From the IMG/VR virus record IMGVR_UViG_3300037882_002905, positions 1-55,656 of that record: DNA of 55,656 nt. One strand, given 5' to 3'. The first letter of the stretch is position 1, and every line of letters starts with the position of its first letter. The translations under genes and the position numbers were made by a program. The notes under the pieces were generated by a model. The model did no database searches, had not been told where the DNA came from, and worked only from the letters and a program-made list of their open reading frames with translations. This document shows positions 47,991 through 55,055 of this stretch, one piece after another. The stretch comes from a virus.

Positions 47991-48134
47991 ATGTCAGCAC
48001 AAGCGTTCCAGTTCGCATACAAAGCGAGACTGATGAAGAACAACATCGGCACCCGCGCAGCAGCCGGGTTTCTGCGCAATCGGGACGTGAGCCTGAAAGA
48101 AGCGCTGTTTATCTTGGTCGGTCGCCCACTATGA
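47991..48134 (+). CDS. Small conserved-type phage protein (47 aa)
   Basis: YKARLMKNNIGTRAAAGFLRNRDVSLKEAL is a pattern known from short proteins in many phages, probably a helical hairpin. GAGG lies seven nt before the ATG. It is coupled by ATGA to the next gene. Confidence 0.7.
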   Translation: MSAQAFQFAYKARLMKNNIGTRAAAGFLRNRDVSLKEALFILVGRPL

Positions 48135-48331
48135 GCGCCGTACTTGTGACTGCGCGGGTCCTGGCCGCGATGGTGGCAATGGTCATGATTGCGATGTCCT
48201 TGGTCTTTGCTGTATTCGGTGAGACCGAAAGCGCGGTGAGGTGCCTGGTGTTGACCATCATCTTCGGCTGCCTTGCTCTCCTCGATCTGAAGATTGAGGT
48301 CCGGGACACGCGGGGAGGGAGCCGAAGATAG
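48131..48331 (+). CDS. Membrane protein, two transmembrane helices (66 aa)
   Basis: Hydrophobic segments at about residues 8-30 (ARVLAAMVAMVMIAMSLVFA) and 37-52 (CLVLTIIFGCLALLDL) with a basic C-terminus (RDTRGGSRR). Size and topology would fit a holin, but no lysis gene is next to it. Confidence 0.6.
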   Translation: MSAVLVTARVLAAMVAMVMIAMSLVFAVFGETESAVRCLVLTIIFGCLALLDLKIEVRDTRGGSRR

Positions 48332-48909
48332 TGATTTAGGTTTCTGGGAAGTGCCGAGGTCAGACTGAAAGGATCTGGCCACCCGGCGCGAGAGGGGCGA
48401 GTCCTTGGACGGTCTGGCGGAGGGCCATCAATAAACGCTGTTTTGATGTACGGCTCGGTGCCTTGATAAAGTAGGACGTGAATGGCGAATTTCCTATACG
48501 GCTCGGTGCCTTGACTAGCCTAGGATTCGTGGCCTTGGGCGAGCCCAGATTCCTACTGAACAGTCGCCGAAAACGATCCGAGTCGCCTTCCTAGCCGATA
48601 GTCGCCTTCCTGCTGCCGAGTCGCCGTCCGTGTGATGTGTGCATATTCCGAACAATCGGGTTAGCCAATTACTATAACGGGCAATTTAATACTGTGCAGT
48701 ATTAATAACATTTATTTGACAGGGCTATTAATTTATAATAGAGAATCTACCATGCATGCGACTATCATAAAAATGTGATGTTGTCAACATTAAAACAAAA
48801 AAACAACAAATAAAATTATTTTTAATATATTTTCGAATTACTATAAAACCATGTCATAATTCATCAAGTCAGAAATTTCTCTGACTTAAACAACCTGAAA
48901 GTAAATATC
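48332..48909. repeat. Non-coding region: repeats, then AT-rich segment with palindromes
   Basis: Two further copies of the TACGGCTCGGTGCCTTGA repeat lie at 48450-48467 and 48497-48514. AGTCGCC words recur from about 48552 to 48624. From about 48660 base composition turns AT-rich. That part holds TAATACTG-TG-CAGTATTA (48687-48704), a TTGACA (48717-48722) with TATAAT nearby, and AAGTCAGA-N6-TCTGACTT (48866-48887) just before the next gene. It could be an origin or the promoter of an acquired cassette. Confidence 0.55.
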
Positions 48910-49539
48910 ATGTCTAAGTCTTCCAAAGTCAGTTTTGCCAAAACCATCGCCACCCTGAAGGCGCACAGATTAGCTGCCACAAGTGCAGATATGAATGCCG
49001 TTCTAGGTGGTGCAAAGTCTGCATCCGTGTTCGAATATACCGAGAGTGTACATGCTACGATTGCAGCATGGGGCATTGATACTGCGCAGATTTTCGCAGT
49101 AGACCGCAATCCAAAGGTTATCAAGCGTTTTATCCAGTTTGTGCATGGGGTGAATGCCAAAGACTATAAAGCCATTGATTCCGTCACAGCCACGATTATC
49201 TATGCACTCCACCTGACTGAGGGAAACCCGCTTACGGTGGATGCTCTGCAATACTTGGGCGCCGGTCTACTCGCAGGCCGCGTAAGCCCCGAGACCAAAG
49301 GGGTGAACCGCTCCACGGTCTCTCGCTTGTTCGGTTCCGTGGGACTATCTACCATTCCAACACAGACAAGCCGCACAGTTGGCAAAAATGGTTTCCTTCA
49401 ATTAGCCGGGGCCACCATCGGCGAGCCGGGAAAGCATAACCAACACGTTAAACTCGATTCGGAACATGCGATGATCAAGGCGTTTTTTGCCACGATGAAT
49501 GCAGCGACGGACGCACAAGTCGCGGAGGTAACGGGCTAA
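48910..49539 (+). CDS. Hypothetical protein (209 aa), cassette gene
   Basis: The product is not recognised. It is basic at the start (MSKSSKVSFAKTIATLKAHR), then helical, with a possible helix-turn-helix-like NRSTVSRLFGSVGLS near residue 135. The AT-rich promoter region and the isolated position between non-coding stretches suggest later acquisition (a moron-like gene). CTGAAAG precedes the ATG. A DNA-binding role is possible but unproven. Confidence 0.6.
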   Translation: MSKSSKVSFAKTIATLKAHRLAATSADMNAVLGGAKSASVFEYTESVHATIAAWGIDTAQIFAVDRNPKVIKRFIQFVHGVNAKDYKAIDSVTATIIYALHLTEGNPLTVDALQYLGAGLLAGRVSPETKGVNRSTVSRLFGSVGLSTIPTQTSRTVGKNGFLQLAGATIGEPGKHNQHVKLDSEHAMIKAFFATMNAATDAQVAEVTG

Positions 49540-49558
49540 TTATCATCCAGTGCCAGTC

Positions 49559-49572
49559 AGTCATGACTGACT
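49559..49572. promoter_or_regulatory. AGTCA-N4-TGACT operator in a long palindrome
   Basis: AGTCA-TGAC-TGACT sits in TGCCAGTCAGTCATGACTGA and continues to CTGGCA, an almost perfect palindrome that could also form a hairpin. No -10 box is seen near it. Confidence 0.65.
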
Positions 49573-49603
49573 GACTGGCAACAAACCTATTAAGGAGAAC
49601 AGC

Positions 49604-49777
49604 ATGAAAACACAAACCCCGGACAATATCTCCCTGAGTGACAGCGAAACGGATGCAGCATTCACGCTATCTTCCGCGCGCATGCAATCACGGGCAACCA
49701 TCACACAGGACGACGCGGAAGAGCTTTGCGAAACAATCGATTATTCGTTAGCAATAGACGCCTTCTATAACACGTAG
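49604..49777 (+). CDS. Small hypothetical protein (57 aa)
   Basis: TAAGGAG lies eight nt before the ATG, the best ribosome-binding site in the area. The sequence is acidic (DNISLSDSETDAAF; DDAEELCETIDY) and Ser/Thr-rich. It is not recognised. An operator precedes it. Confidence 0.65.
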   Translation: MKTQTPDNISLSDSETDAAFTLSSARMQSRATITQDDAEELCETIDYSLAIDAFYNT

Positions 49778-50046
49778 TCGCCAGTACCTTGCACCCCCTC
49801 CTGGGGGAGCATCGGGCGCGTGGCCCTTCATGCCATTTTTCCTGGCCCGCCACCAAAGTGCTTATAGGGCCAAACAGCCACAAGGTCTCCGAATCCCGGG
49901 ACGACACGCGACCCAAAAATCCTGGCGCCAGGTGGCCAGGACAAAGTGCTTATAGGGAGCGCTCCACGCCAAGGTGCGCAGCCGAACGTAGAAAGGGCGC
50001 TCACGCGCCCCTTTCTACAGGTTCCAGGGCGTTGCGACACCCGAAG
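49778..50046. repeat. Convergent intergenic region with two GTGCTTATAGGG repeats and terminator
   Basis: AAAGTGCTTATAGGG occurs twice (49855-49869 and 49943-49957), about 88 nt apart. The rest is GC-rich without a gene. The hairpin at 49988-50018 ends it. Confidence 0.5.
49988..50018. terminator. Bidirectional-type terminator hairpin
   Basis: GTAGAAAGGGCGC pairs with GCGCCCCTTTCTAC around a TCAC loop, with one bulged C. It lies between converging plus- and minus-strand genes. Confidence 0.65.
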
Positions 50047-50793
50047 TTACCAACTCCCCTGCTTGGCACTTCCCCCAACACCATAGAGCTCGTCCAATAG
50101 GGTCGGGGGCAAGTTATCAGGTGCATCGCTGTACTTCTCAGCACGTTCGATCAAGAACCTCGCATGCGCGAGCTCATTCTGGCGCTTTCGCTCTGCCGCC
50201 CTTTCGATTTCTGCCTTGCGATTCAGCTCCGAAATTCTGCGTCTTGCACTAAGCTGCTCGGGCGTTGGGTCGGGATTCTCCAGGTGCTCGATCAGTTCAT
50301 CATGCAGTACCTGAGTCCAGTTGTTTGAAGCACGGTCCAGCTCCGCCTGGTAGGCTGCGTGTCGCATGTAGCCGTACTCTACGCGCCTGAAGTTCGAGGT
50401 GTGCAGGATATGGTTGATCTCTTCCCTGAACGATCGTGCCCAGCCCTTGCCTTTTGCAGCCTGAACTTCCCTGCTACAGACTTCGGGCCAGCGAGCTACG
50501 ACTGTCTTCAGGGTGTGCTCCGCGAGGTCTTCCCTCATCATCGGCCTGCCCGTCACCTTCAGCTTAGTTAGCGCCGATTCGACCTTGCTCATGTCCAGGC
50601 TTGAGCCGAGACTCACCTTAGCGGTGCGCCATACGTCTGCGGCACTCGTTATCGACGACCCTGTTGCTGCAGAGGCCGTTGCAAACTTGTCGAGCGACGA
50701 GTAGATCGGGCTGAATGAATCTACAGCCGAGTCAGACCCCATCGTCGATAAAAGCAAATCTGCAAACCAATCATCATCTTTACCAAGTTTCAT
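50047..50793 (-). CDS. Hypothetical protein (248 aa)
   Basis: The product is not recognised. A Ser/Ala-rich N-terminal part is followed by a helical region and a long charged helix (RRRISELNRKAEIERAAERK) likely to form a coiled coil. Start 50793 is chosen for the GGAGG nine nt upstream. It is the last gene of the three-gene minus-strand operon and overlaps the previous gene by 14 nt. Confidence 0.65.
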   Translation of the reverse strand: MKLGKDDDWFADLLLSTMGSDSAVDSFSPIYSSLDKFATASAATGSSITSAADVWRTAKVSLGSSLDMSKVESALTKLKVTGRPMMREDLAEHTLKTVVARWPEVCSREVQAAKGKGWARSFREEINHILHTSNFRRVEYGYMRHAAYQAELDRASNNWTQVLHDELIEHLENPDPTPEQLSARRRISELNRKAEIERAAERKRQNELAHARFLIERAEKYSDAPDNLPPTLLDELYGVGGSAKQGSW

Positions 50794-51310
50794 GGCGCTC
50801 GTCCTCCTTGAACTCTTGCTCCGCCAGGACATTCGCCAGTTCATTTTCAGAAGAGGTCTCCGACGCCGGCTTCAACACCTTAACAATGGCCTCGACATCA
50901 TCGTCTGTGAAGTTTTCGTCCATGATGAGCTTGATCTCTTCAGCAGCAACGCCGTCGATGCCCATGACCGCGACCGAATCAAACGACGCCCTGTCCTTTT
51001 TCACCTTTTCGCTCTTTGCCATATCGACCCTCAAGCTATACGCCGGATACCCTCCCAAGCGAAACCACTCGACAAGGTGATTGTGATTGGCCAACGTCCA
51101 GTCGTCAGCGAGTTTCTTGCAAACCGCATTCATGTGCGTATCTGAGAGCGCCATTGCTTCAGAATCAGCGTCGCGATAGCCTGCCTTGCGCAGCGCCATC
51201 ATCAAGCGGCCTGTAGAGCTCTTGCCTCGGGACTCGCGCACATAGACCGACTGGTTGAGTTCAAGCCATTTGACGGTTGTTTCTGCCCATCCGGGTGCTG
51301 AGTCGATCAT
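50780..51310 (-). CDS. Hypothetical protein (176 aa)
   Basis: The product is not recognised. It contains a helical, basic middle (LMMALRKAGYRDADSEAMA) and an acidic C-terminal half (IMDENFTDDDVEAIVKVL). It overlaps the preceding gene by ATGA and the following one by 14 nt, so the three proteins are made together and probably act together. Confidence 0.65.
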   Translation of the reverse strand: MIDSAPGWAETTVKWLELNQSVYVRESRGKSSTGRLMMALRKAGYRDADSEAMALSDTHMNAVCKKLADDWTLANHNHLVEWFRLGGYPAYSLRVDMAKSEKVKKDRASFDSVAVMGIDGVAAEEIKLIMDENFTDDDVEAIVKVLKPASETSSENELANVLAEQEFKEDERHETW

Positions 51311-51630
51311 TTGGCTTGCTCCGCGAGGGCCACCAGGTTGTCCAGCTGCTCGGGCGTCAGGTTTTTGAGCTTTGCCGCTACGAGTCGTACCTTGCTGGGC
51401 GGCTGCGCCGGCGGCTTGTACCGATTCGCGACATATTTCTCCGCGTGTGGTGCGAGCTTGTCGAGAATATCAGGGTCTGCAGTCGCGAGCAACACGATCA
51501 GATCACCCAGCGTCCGGAGCTTGAGCGTAGCCATCCGGGCCTCGAAGTCAGCCTTGTACTTTTGAGACAGGGCGAAGCTGCCGCGCCAGTATTCTGTCTT
51601 TTTGTCTTGTTGTAATTCTTGCTCTGTCAT
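51307..51630 (-). CDS. Hypothetical protein (107 aa)
   Basis: First gene of the minus-strand operon. A small, mostly helical protein with a basic centre (PPSKVRLVAAKLKN). Start 51630 follows AAGGG; an in-frame ATG at 51666 lies in the -10 box and is unlikely. Not recognised. Confidence 0.65.
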   Translation of the reverse strand: MTEQELQQDKKTEYWRGSFALSQKYKADFEARMATLKLRTLGDLIVLLATADPDILDKLAPHAEKYVANRYKPPAQPPSKVRLVAAKLKNLTPEQLDNLVALAEQAK

Positions 51631-51652
51631 ATATTGCCCTTGGAATGAAAAA

Positions 51653-51681
51653 TCGGTAGTTACCATTATAGTAACTACCGA
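51653..51681 (-). promoter_or_regulatory. Promoter with 11-bp inverted repeat around the -10 box
   Basis: TCGGTAGTTAC and GTAACTACCGA form perfect 11-bp arms around a 7-nt centre that holds TATAAT on the minus strand (51670-51665). The palindrome exactly covers the -10 box, so bound protein would block it. It differs from the AGTCA operators and points to a second regulator. Confidence 0.75.
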
Positions 51682-51707
51682 CTTATTAATGGGACTTTTT
51701 AAGATAT

Positions 51708-51911
51708 TTACTTGATATCTGCTGAAAATCCGATGGCGTTCGAGGGCTCTTCCTCGAATTCTTCTTCTTGCTTGCTGAACCTCTGGATCGCATGAGTCTG
51801 AAGAATCACCGCGATGATGAGAATGTAGGGGTTGTCCATCTTCCAGGCCAGTGCGCCTGCGACCAACAAAACCGCGAGGTTGATGATGAGTGAATAGGTG
51901 ATTGGCTGCAT
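51708..51911 (-). CDS. Small membrane protein with acidic tail (67 aa)
   Basis: Two hydrophobic segments, about residues 5-22 (TYSLIINLAVLLVAGALA) and 28-38 (PYILIIAVILQ), are followed by a Glu-rich tail (KQEEEFEEEP). An AGTCA-N4-TGACT operator lies 27 nt upstream. Function unknown. Confidence 0.65.
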   Translation of the reverse strand: MQPITYSLIINLAVLLVAGALAWKMDNPYILIIAVILQTHAIQRFSKQEEEFEEEPSNAIGFSADIK

Positions 51912-51937
51912 ACTGGTGTATTCCCTGTTTTGGTTGT

Positions 51938-51951
51938 AGTCAGCCCTGACT
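51938..51951. promoter_or_regulatory. AGTCA-N4-TGACT operator upstream of a membrane-protein gene
   Basis: AGTCA-GCCC-TGACT lies between the helicase stop and the membrane protein start, the only such site serving a minus-strand gene besides the regulator's own. The gene pair is otherwise without a clear -10 box. Confidence 0.65.
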
Positions 51952-51973
51952 ATCGCCTAATCTTTCGACAAGG

Positions 51974-53707
51974 TCAAGCAGTCTTTCGTGAAAACCCGAG
52001 ACCGGCATAGTCAAAGTCCGCCACGATATTTTCCCCAAATCCGGGAGTTCCTTTGATCACCGCTTGACGGTCGCCGCAGTGGCTCTTCAGGTGGTTGTTG
52101 AACTCGTCAAAGGCATCCACGATAAAGGCATAGTTCGGCAGCCCATTCTTCTTCTCACGCAGGCCCCTGCCGATGCGCTGACGCAGCGCAACTTCAGCTT
52201 TGCCTCCGCCAGCCAGCACGATCATGCCGATAGAGGGTACATCGACACCCACATCAAGAATGGTTGAGCCGATCAGAACATCCAGAGAGCCGTTTGCGAG
52301 CTTGGTGAGCTCGGCCTGGCGCTCCGGCTGGCTTGAGTCACCGTCAATAAACGCGCAGCGCATGCCGAAGCGGGTGAGCATCTCTTTTAAGACATGACCA
52401 TGAGCCTTGTGCTGCACGAGAACCAGTCCATTGAGCCCATACATCTTGGCCCTCAGCAGCTCGGCGCAAATCAGCTTATTCCGGTGTTCGAAGTTGACGA
52501 TTCCCAGCGTATAGGCTTTTTGCCAAGGCGTGCTGCGCGTCAATCCCTTGGGCTTTCGTGTCTCGTCGAGCTTAAGCCACTTGAAGTAGGGCTTAGCGAG
52601 AATTCCGCGCTCGATCAGAAGCTGTTCTGTTACCCTAACTGCAACTGGGCCGCACGATGCGAGCAAGCGCATGTTGGCCTCCTCGTCGTCCTTCATAAAG
52701 GGCGTCGCGGTCAGCGCAAGGCGGTAATGCGCGTTCTTTAGGTGAGCCATGACTGTGAAGAATCCGTCACCTGAGAGTTCGTGCGCCTCTTCTGCGATCA
52801 CGACCTCGAACCGCTGCAAAAACTCGATGGTGGCGGTTCGCAGCTTATTGTGCCGGGCGACCGAGACCTTAATGTTGGCAATCTCCTCCGGAGTCACGTC
52901 CAGGCGCTCTGCCTCGCGGCGAGCCAATTCATCGGTGCGCTGCCCGATCAGGTGGGGCAGCACGCCGTCCTTTTTCAACTTTAGCTTGGCCTCATCGACA
53001 ATCTTGGCCAACTGGTTTGCCCTGCGCTGACGCAGTGCGAGCAGTTCAGCCTTTTCGTCATGTTGCTCCAGACGCTGTGTGAGTGTCTGCACCATACCCA
53101 CGCAGAACTTGGTCGCGCGGCGACCCTCTGACCCATCTGCCTTGCGGTATTTGATGCCCCATTCACCATCACCCAGCACAGCAACCTCTTCGCCCATCCC
53201 AACAACGGCATCCCGCATCTGGTACATGAGAATGCCGCGGGTGGTTAGAAATAGGGTAGGGCGATTTATCCGACGGTACACCATCCGGCAGATGCGGGAC
53301 TTGCCGCCACCGGTGGCGACCTGGGCAATCATCTTGCCGTGCCGAAGCAGCGCCTCTACGGTCTCGGGTTGATAGTCGTAGCGCTCGCTGTATCCAAAGG
53401 CGTCAACTTCTGGGCGCTCTGGACCGAGAGGAGGTGGCAGGGGTTTGCTGATCAGCTGAACCTCAAGGCCAATCTTGCGCATCGCGCGGCACACGAGCGG
53501 AACGAATCCGGCAGGAAAGTGCCCGGTTCCGGCCTCCTTGCCCCACGTTAGAAAGGACGACGTTCCCGACCAGCTGCCCGACCGGCATGCCGCCATGTGC
53601 TCAGGGCCGGCCACTTGGTAGCTTAGAACTCGATTGATCTCGACCAAAGCCTGTTTTGGGGCATTGATGATGCGAGCATCTGTGGCGTTGTGAGCAATTT
53701 GGATCAT
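51974..53707 (-). CDS. uvsW: UvsW-like SF2 DNA helicase
   Basis: The product is 577 aa. An N-terminal region (about 110 residues) precedes the helicase core: YQPETVEALL as Q-like motif, Walker A ATGGGKS at 131-137, EEAH at 306-309, TATP at 333-336 and QRIGRGLR in motif VI. About 80 charged residues (about 215-295) lie between motifs Ia and II and may be an insertion. T4 UvsW unwinds branched intermediates and R-loops, and a similar role suits this recombination-rich phage. UvsW is the best fit, but another SF2 subgroup is possible. Confidence 0.85.
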   Translation of the reverse strand: MIQIAHNATDARIINAPKQALVEINRVLSYQVAGPEHMAACRSGSWSGTSSFLTWGKEAGTGHFPAGFVPLVCRAMRKIGLEVQLISKPLPPPLGPERPEVDAFGYSERYDYQPETVEALLRHGKMIAQVATGGGKSRICRMVYRRINRPTLFLTTRGILMYQMRDAVVGMGEEVAVLGDGEWGIKYRKADGSEGRRATKFCVGMVQTLTQRLEQHDEKAELLALRQRRANQLAKIVDEAKLKLKKDGVLPHLIGQRTDELARREAERLDVTPEEIANIKVSVARHNKLRTATIEFLQRFEVVIAEEAHELSGDGFFTVMAHLKNAHYRLALTATPFMKDDEEANMRLLASCGPVAVRVTEQLLIERGILAKPYFKWLKLDETRKPKGLTRSTPWQKAYTLGIVNFEHRNKLICAELLRAKMYGLNGLVLVQHKAHGHVLKEMLTRFGMRCAFIDGDSSQPERQAELTKLANGSLDVLIGSTILDVGVDVPSIGMIVLAGGGKAEVALRQRIGRGLREKKNGLPNYAFIVDAFDEFNNHLKSHCGDRQAVIKGTPGFGENIVADFDYAGLGFSRKTA

Positions 53708-53782
53708 ATGAAGTCGTTTTTCGTCACGTCTGACGCTTATTTCGTGTTTTCGCGCTGTTTCAGGCGGTTATTTGCTAAGGCG

Positions 53783-53828
53783 TTGCCGAATTGCTTATAT
53801 GTGGCTACAATGTCAGTCATGAATGACT
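53783..53828 (+). promoter_or_regulatory. Sigma70 promoter with overlapping operator upstream of parB-like gene
   Basis: TTGCCG (53783-53788), a 17-nt spacer and TACAAT (53806-53811) form the clearest sigma70 promoter here. AGTCA-TGAA-TGACT (53815-53828) lies across the expected start. A TTATAG follows at 53835-53840, six nt before the ATG, and could be a second -10. Confidence 0.75.
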
Positions 53829-53846
53829 TACCAATTATAGCGCGTG

Positions 53847-54515
53847 ATGAGTAATCCAAAGCTTGAAATCGTCTACCTGCCTCCCGGATCGCTGATTCCG
53901 AATCGGTGGAACTCCAACTCTGTTTCGTCAGAAATGGAGGCGCGTCTTGAGTCCTCGATTCGGGAGTTTGGCTTCATCAAGCCAATCATCACCAGGCGCC
54001 TTTTTGACGGGACGTTGCAGATTCTGGGCGGCGAGCACCGCGCGCGCAAGGCATCTGAACTCGGGATGGAAACAATTCCAGTCGTGGTTCTCGATGGCGT
54101 CGATGAAAAGCGTGCCAAGGCAATGGGCCTGGCAGACAACGGTCGATATGGCCAAGACGACGCGCTCAAGCTTGCTGCAATTCTTGGCGATATCGGCACA
54201 GACTTGATCGACGCCTTGCCTTTTGACGAATCTGATCTGGCAGGAATCTTTAGCGCCAGCTCGGTGAATCTCGACGACCTCGGCTTTGGGGAAGACCCAG
54301 ACCCAGGCGCCGGTCTCGAAGAGCTTGCAGCGGCCAGGCCATCCATTACCCATGAACTGATGCGCTTCAAGGTGCCAATCGAAGACCGGGACAACGTCCA
54401 GCAGTTCATCGACCAGATTATCAAGCGCCGTGGACTCTCTGCAGAGAAGGACTCGATGGTTGCCGCCGGCATGGCGCTGGTCGAGATCGTCAACGCCGCG
54501 AAGGAGACCCTGTGA
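53847..54515 (+). CDS. ParB/Srx N-terminal domain protein
   Basis: The product is about 222 aa. The ParB-like domain spans about residues 5-95: PPGSLIPNRWNSNSV, IREFGFIKPIITR, and LGGEHRARKASELGMETIPVVVLDG, the GxxR-type nucleotide-binding box. A C-terminal region of about 120 residues is separate. Phage ParB-like proteins often act in DNA regulation or near methylase/terminase genes; no ParA is visible. GTG at 53844 is an alternative start. Confidence 0.8.
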   Translation: MSNPKLEIVYLPPGSLIPNRWNSNSVSSEMEARLESSIREFGFIKPIITRRLFDGTLQILGGEHRARKASELGMETIPVVVLDGVDEKRAKAMGLADNGRYGQDDALKLAAILGDIGTDLIDALPFDESDLAGIFSASSVNLDDLGFGEDPDPGAGLEELAAARPSITHELMRFKVPIEDRDNVQQFIDQIIKRRGLSAEKDSMVAAGMALVEIVNAAKETL

Positions 54516-54664
54516 CCTTTATTCGAATTCGCAATGACAACGGCTTCCCTGAGTGCAGCACCTGCATGCACATCGAAAGCGAAACGTGCGAGGACTGCGA
54601 GGACGCAGATGAGTACGAAGAGGGCGAGCAGCAAAAGATTCTGGAAGAGCTCTTAGCCGCATGA
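54512..54664 (+). CDS. Small zinc-ribbon protein (50 aa)
   Basis: A GTG start overlaps the preceding stop (GTGA), with AAGGAG upstream. C-x2-C in PECSTCMH and C-x2-C in TCEDCED make a possible zinc ribbon, followed by an acidic tail. It connects the two ParB-like genes in one operon. Confidence 0.65.
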   Translation: MTFIRIRNDNGFPECSTCMHIESETCEDCEDADEYEEGEQQKILEELLAA

Positions 54665-54825
54665 AGCAAGAAAAATTCACCGTAGGCGCCCGCCTGAGTG
54701 ACGGCTCCATTGGGAAATGGCAAGTCGAGACTTCAGACCATCAATCGGCCGCAGATGAGGTTCTTTTGAGCCTTGAAATCAAACCCATCGTCATCCTCAC
54801 ATGCATCAACGGAGACAAAGCATGA
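54661..54825 (+). CDS. Small hypothetical protein (54 aa)
   Basis: ATGA overlaps on both sides define the frame. The sequence alternates beta strands and charged turns (VGARLSDGSIGKWQVETSDH). It is not recognised. Confidence 0.6.
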   Translation: MKQEKFTVGARLSDGSIGKWQVETSDHQSAADEVLLSLEIKPIVILTCINGDKA

Positions 54826-55055
54826 GTAACACCCTCGAAACCCCAGTCACTCCAGCCGACCAGGCGGAAGTCGACTACGGAAACCACCTCATTTGGCGCC
54901 TGATTGGCGCCAAGATCACGATGTTTGGCGCCAATGCCACGGGGGAGATTTTCCTTGCGGCCGAACGCGACGGCGTGGTAACCGAGGTCATTGTTGGGCT
55001 GGAAGACGGACAAATCGCCCTCTTCGAAGTTGAAAAGAAAGACGCCGCGGTATGA
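54822..55055 (+). CDS. Hypothetical protein (77 aa)
   Basis: A small beta-rich protein (LIGAKITMFGANATGEIFLAA) in the ParB-like operon, coupled by ATGA to its neighbours. GGAGAC lies near the ATG. Function unknown. Confidence 0.6.
   Translation: MSNTLETPVTPADQAEVDYGNHLIWRLIGAKITMFGANATGEIFLAAERDGVVTEVIVGLEDGQIALFEVEKKDAAV

Noticed and set aside
46646-48514. CRISPR array
   Set aside because: The repeats are imperfect, unevenly spaced (47 to about 770 nt) and lack uniform spacers; no cas gene is present.
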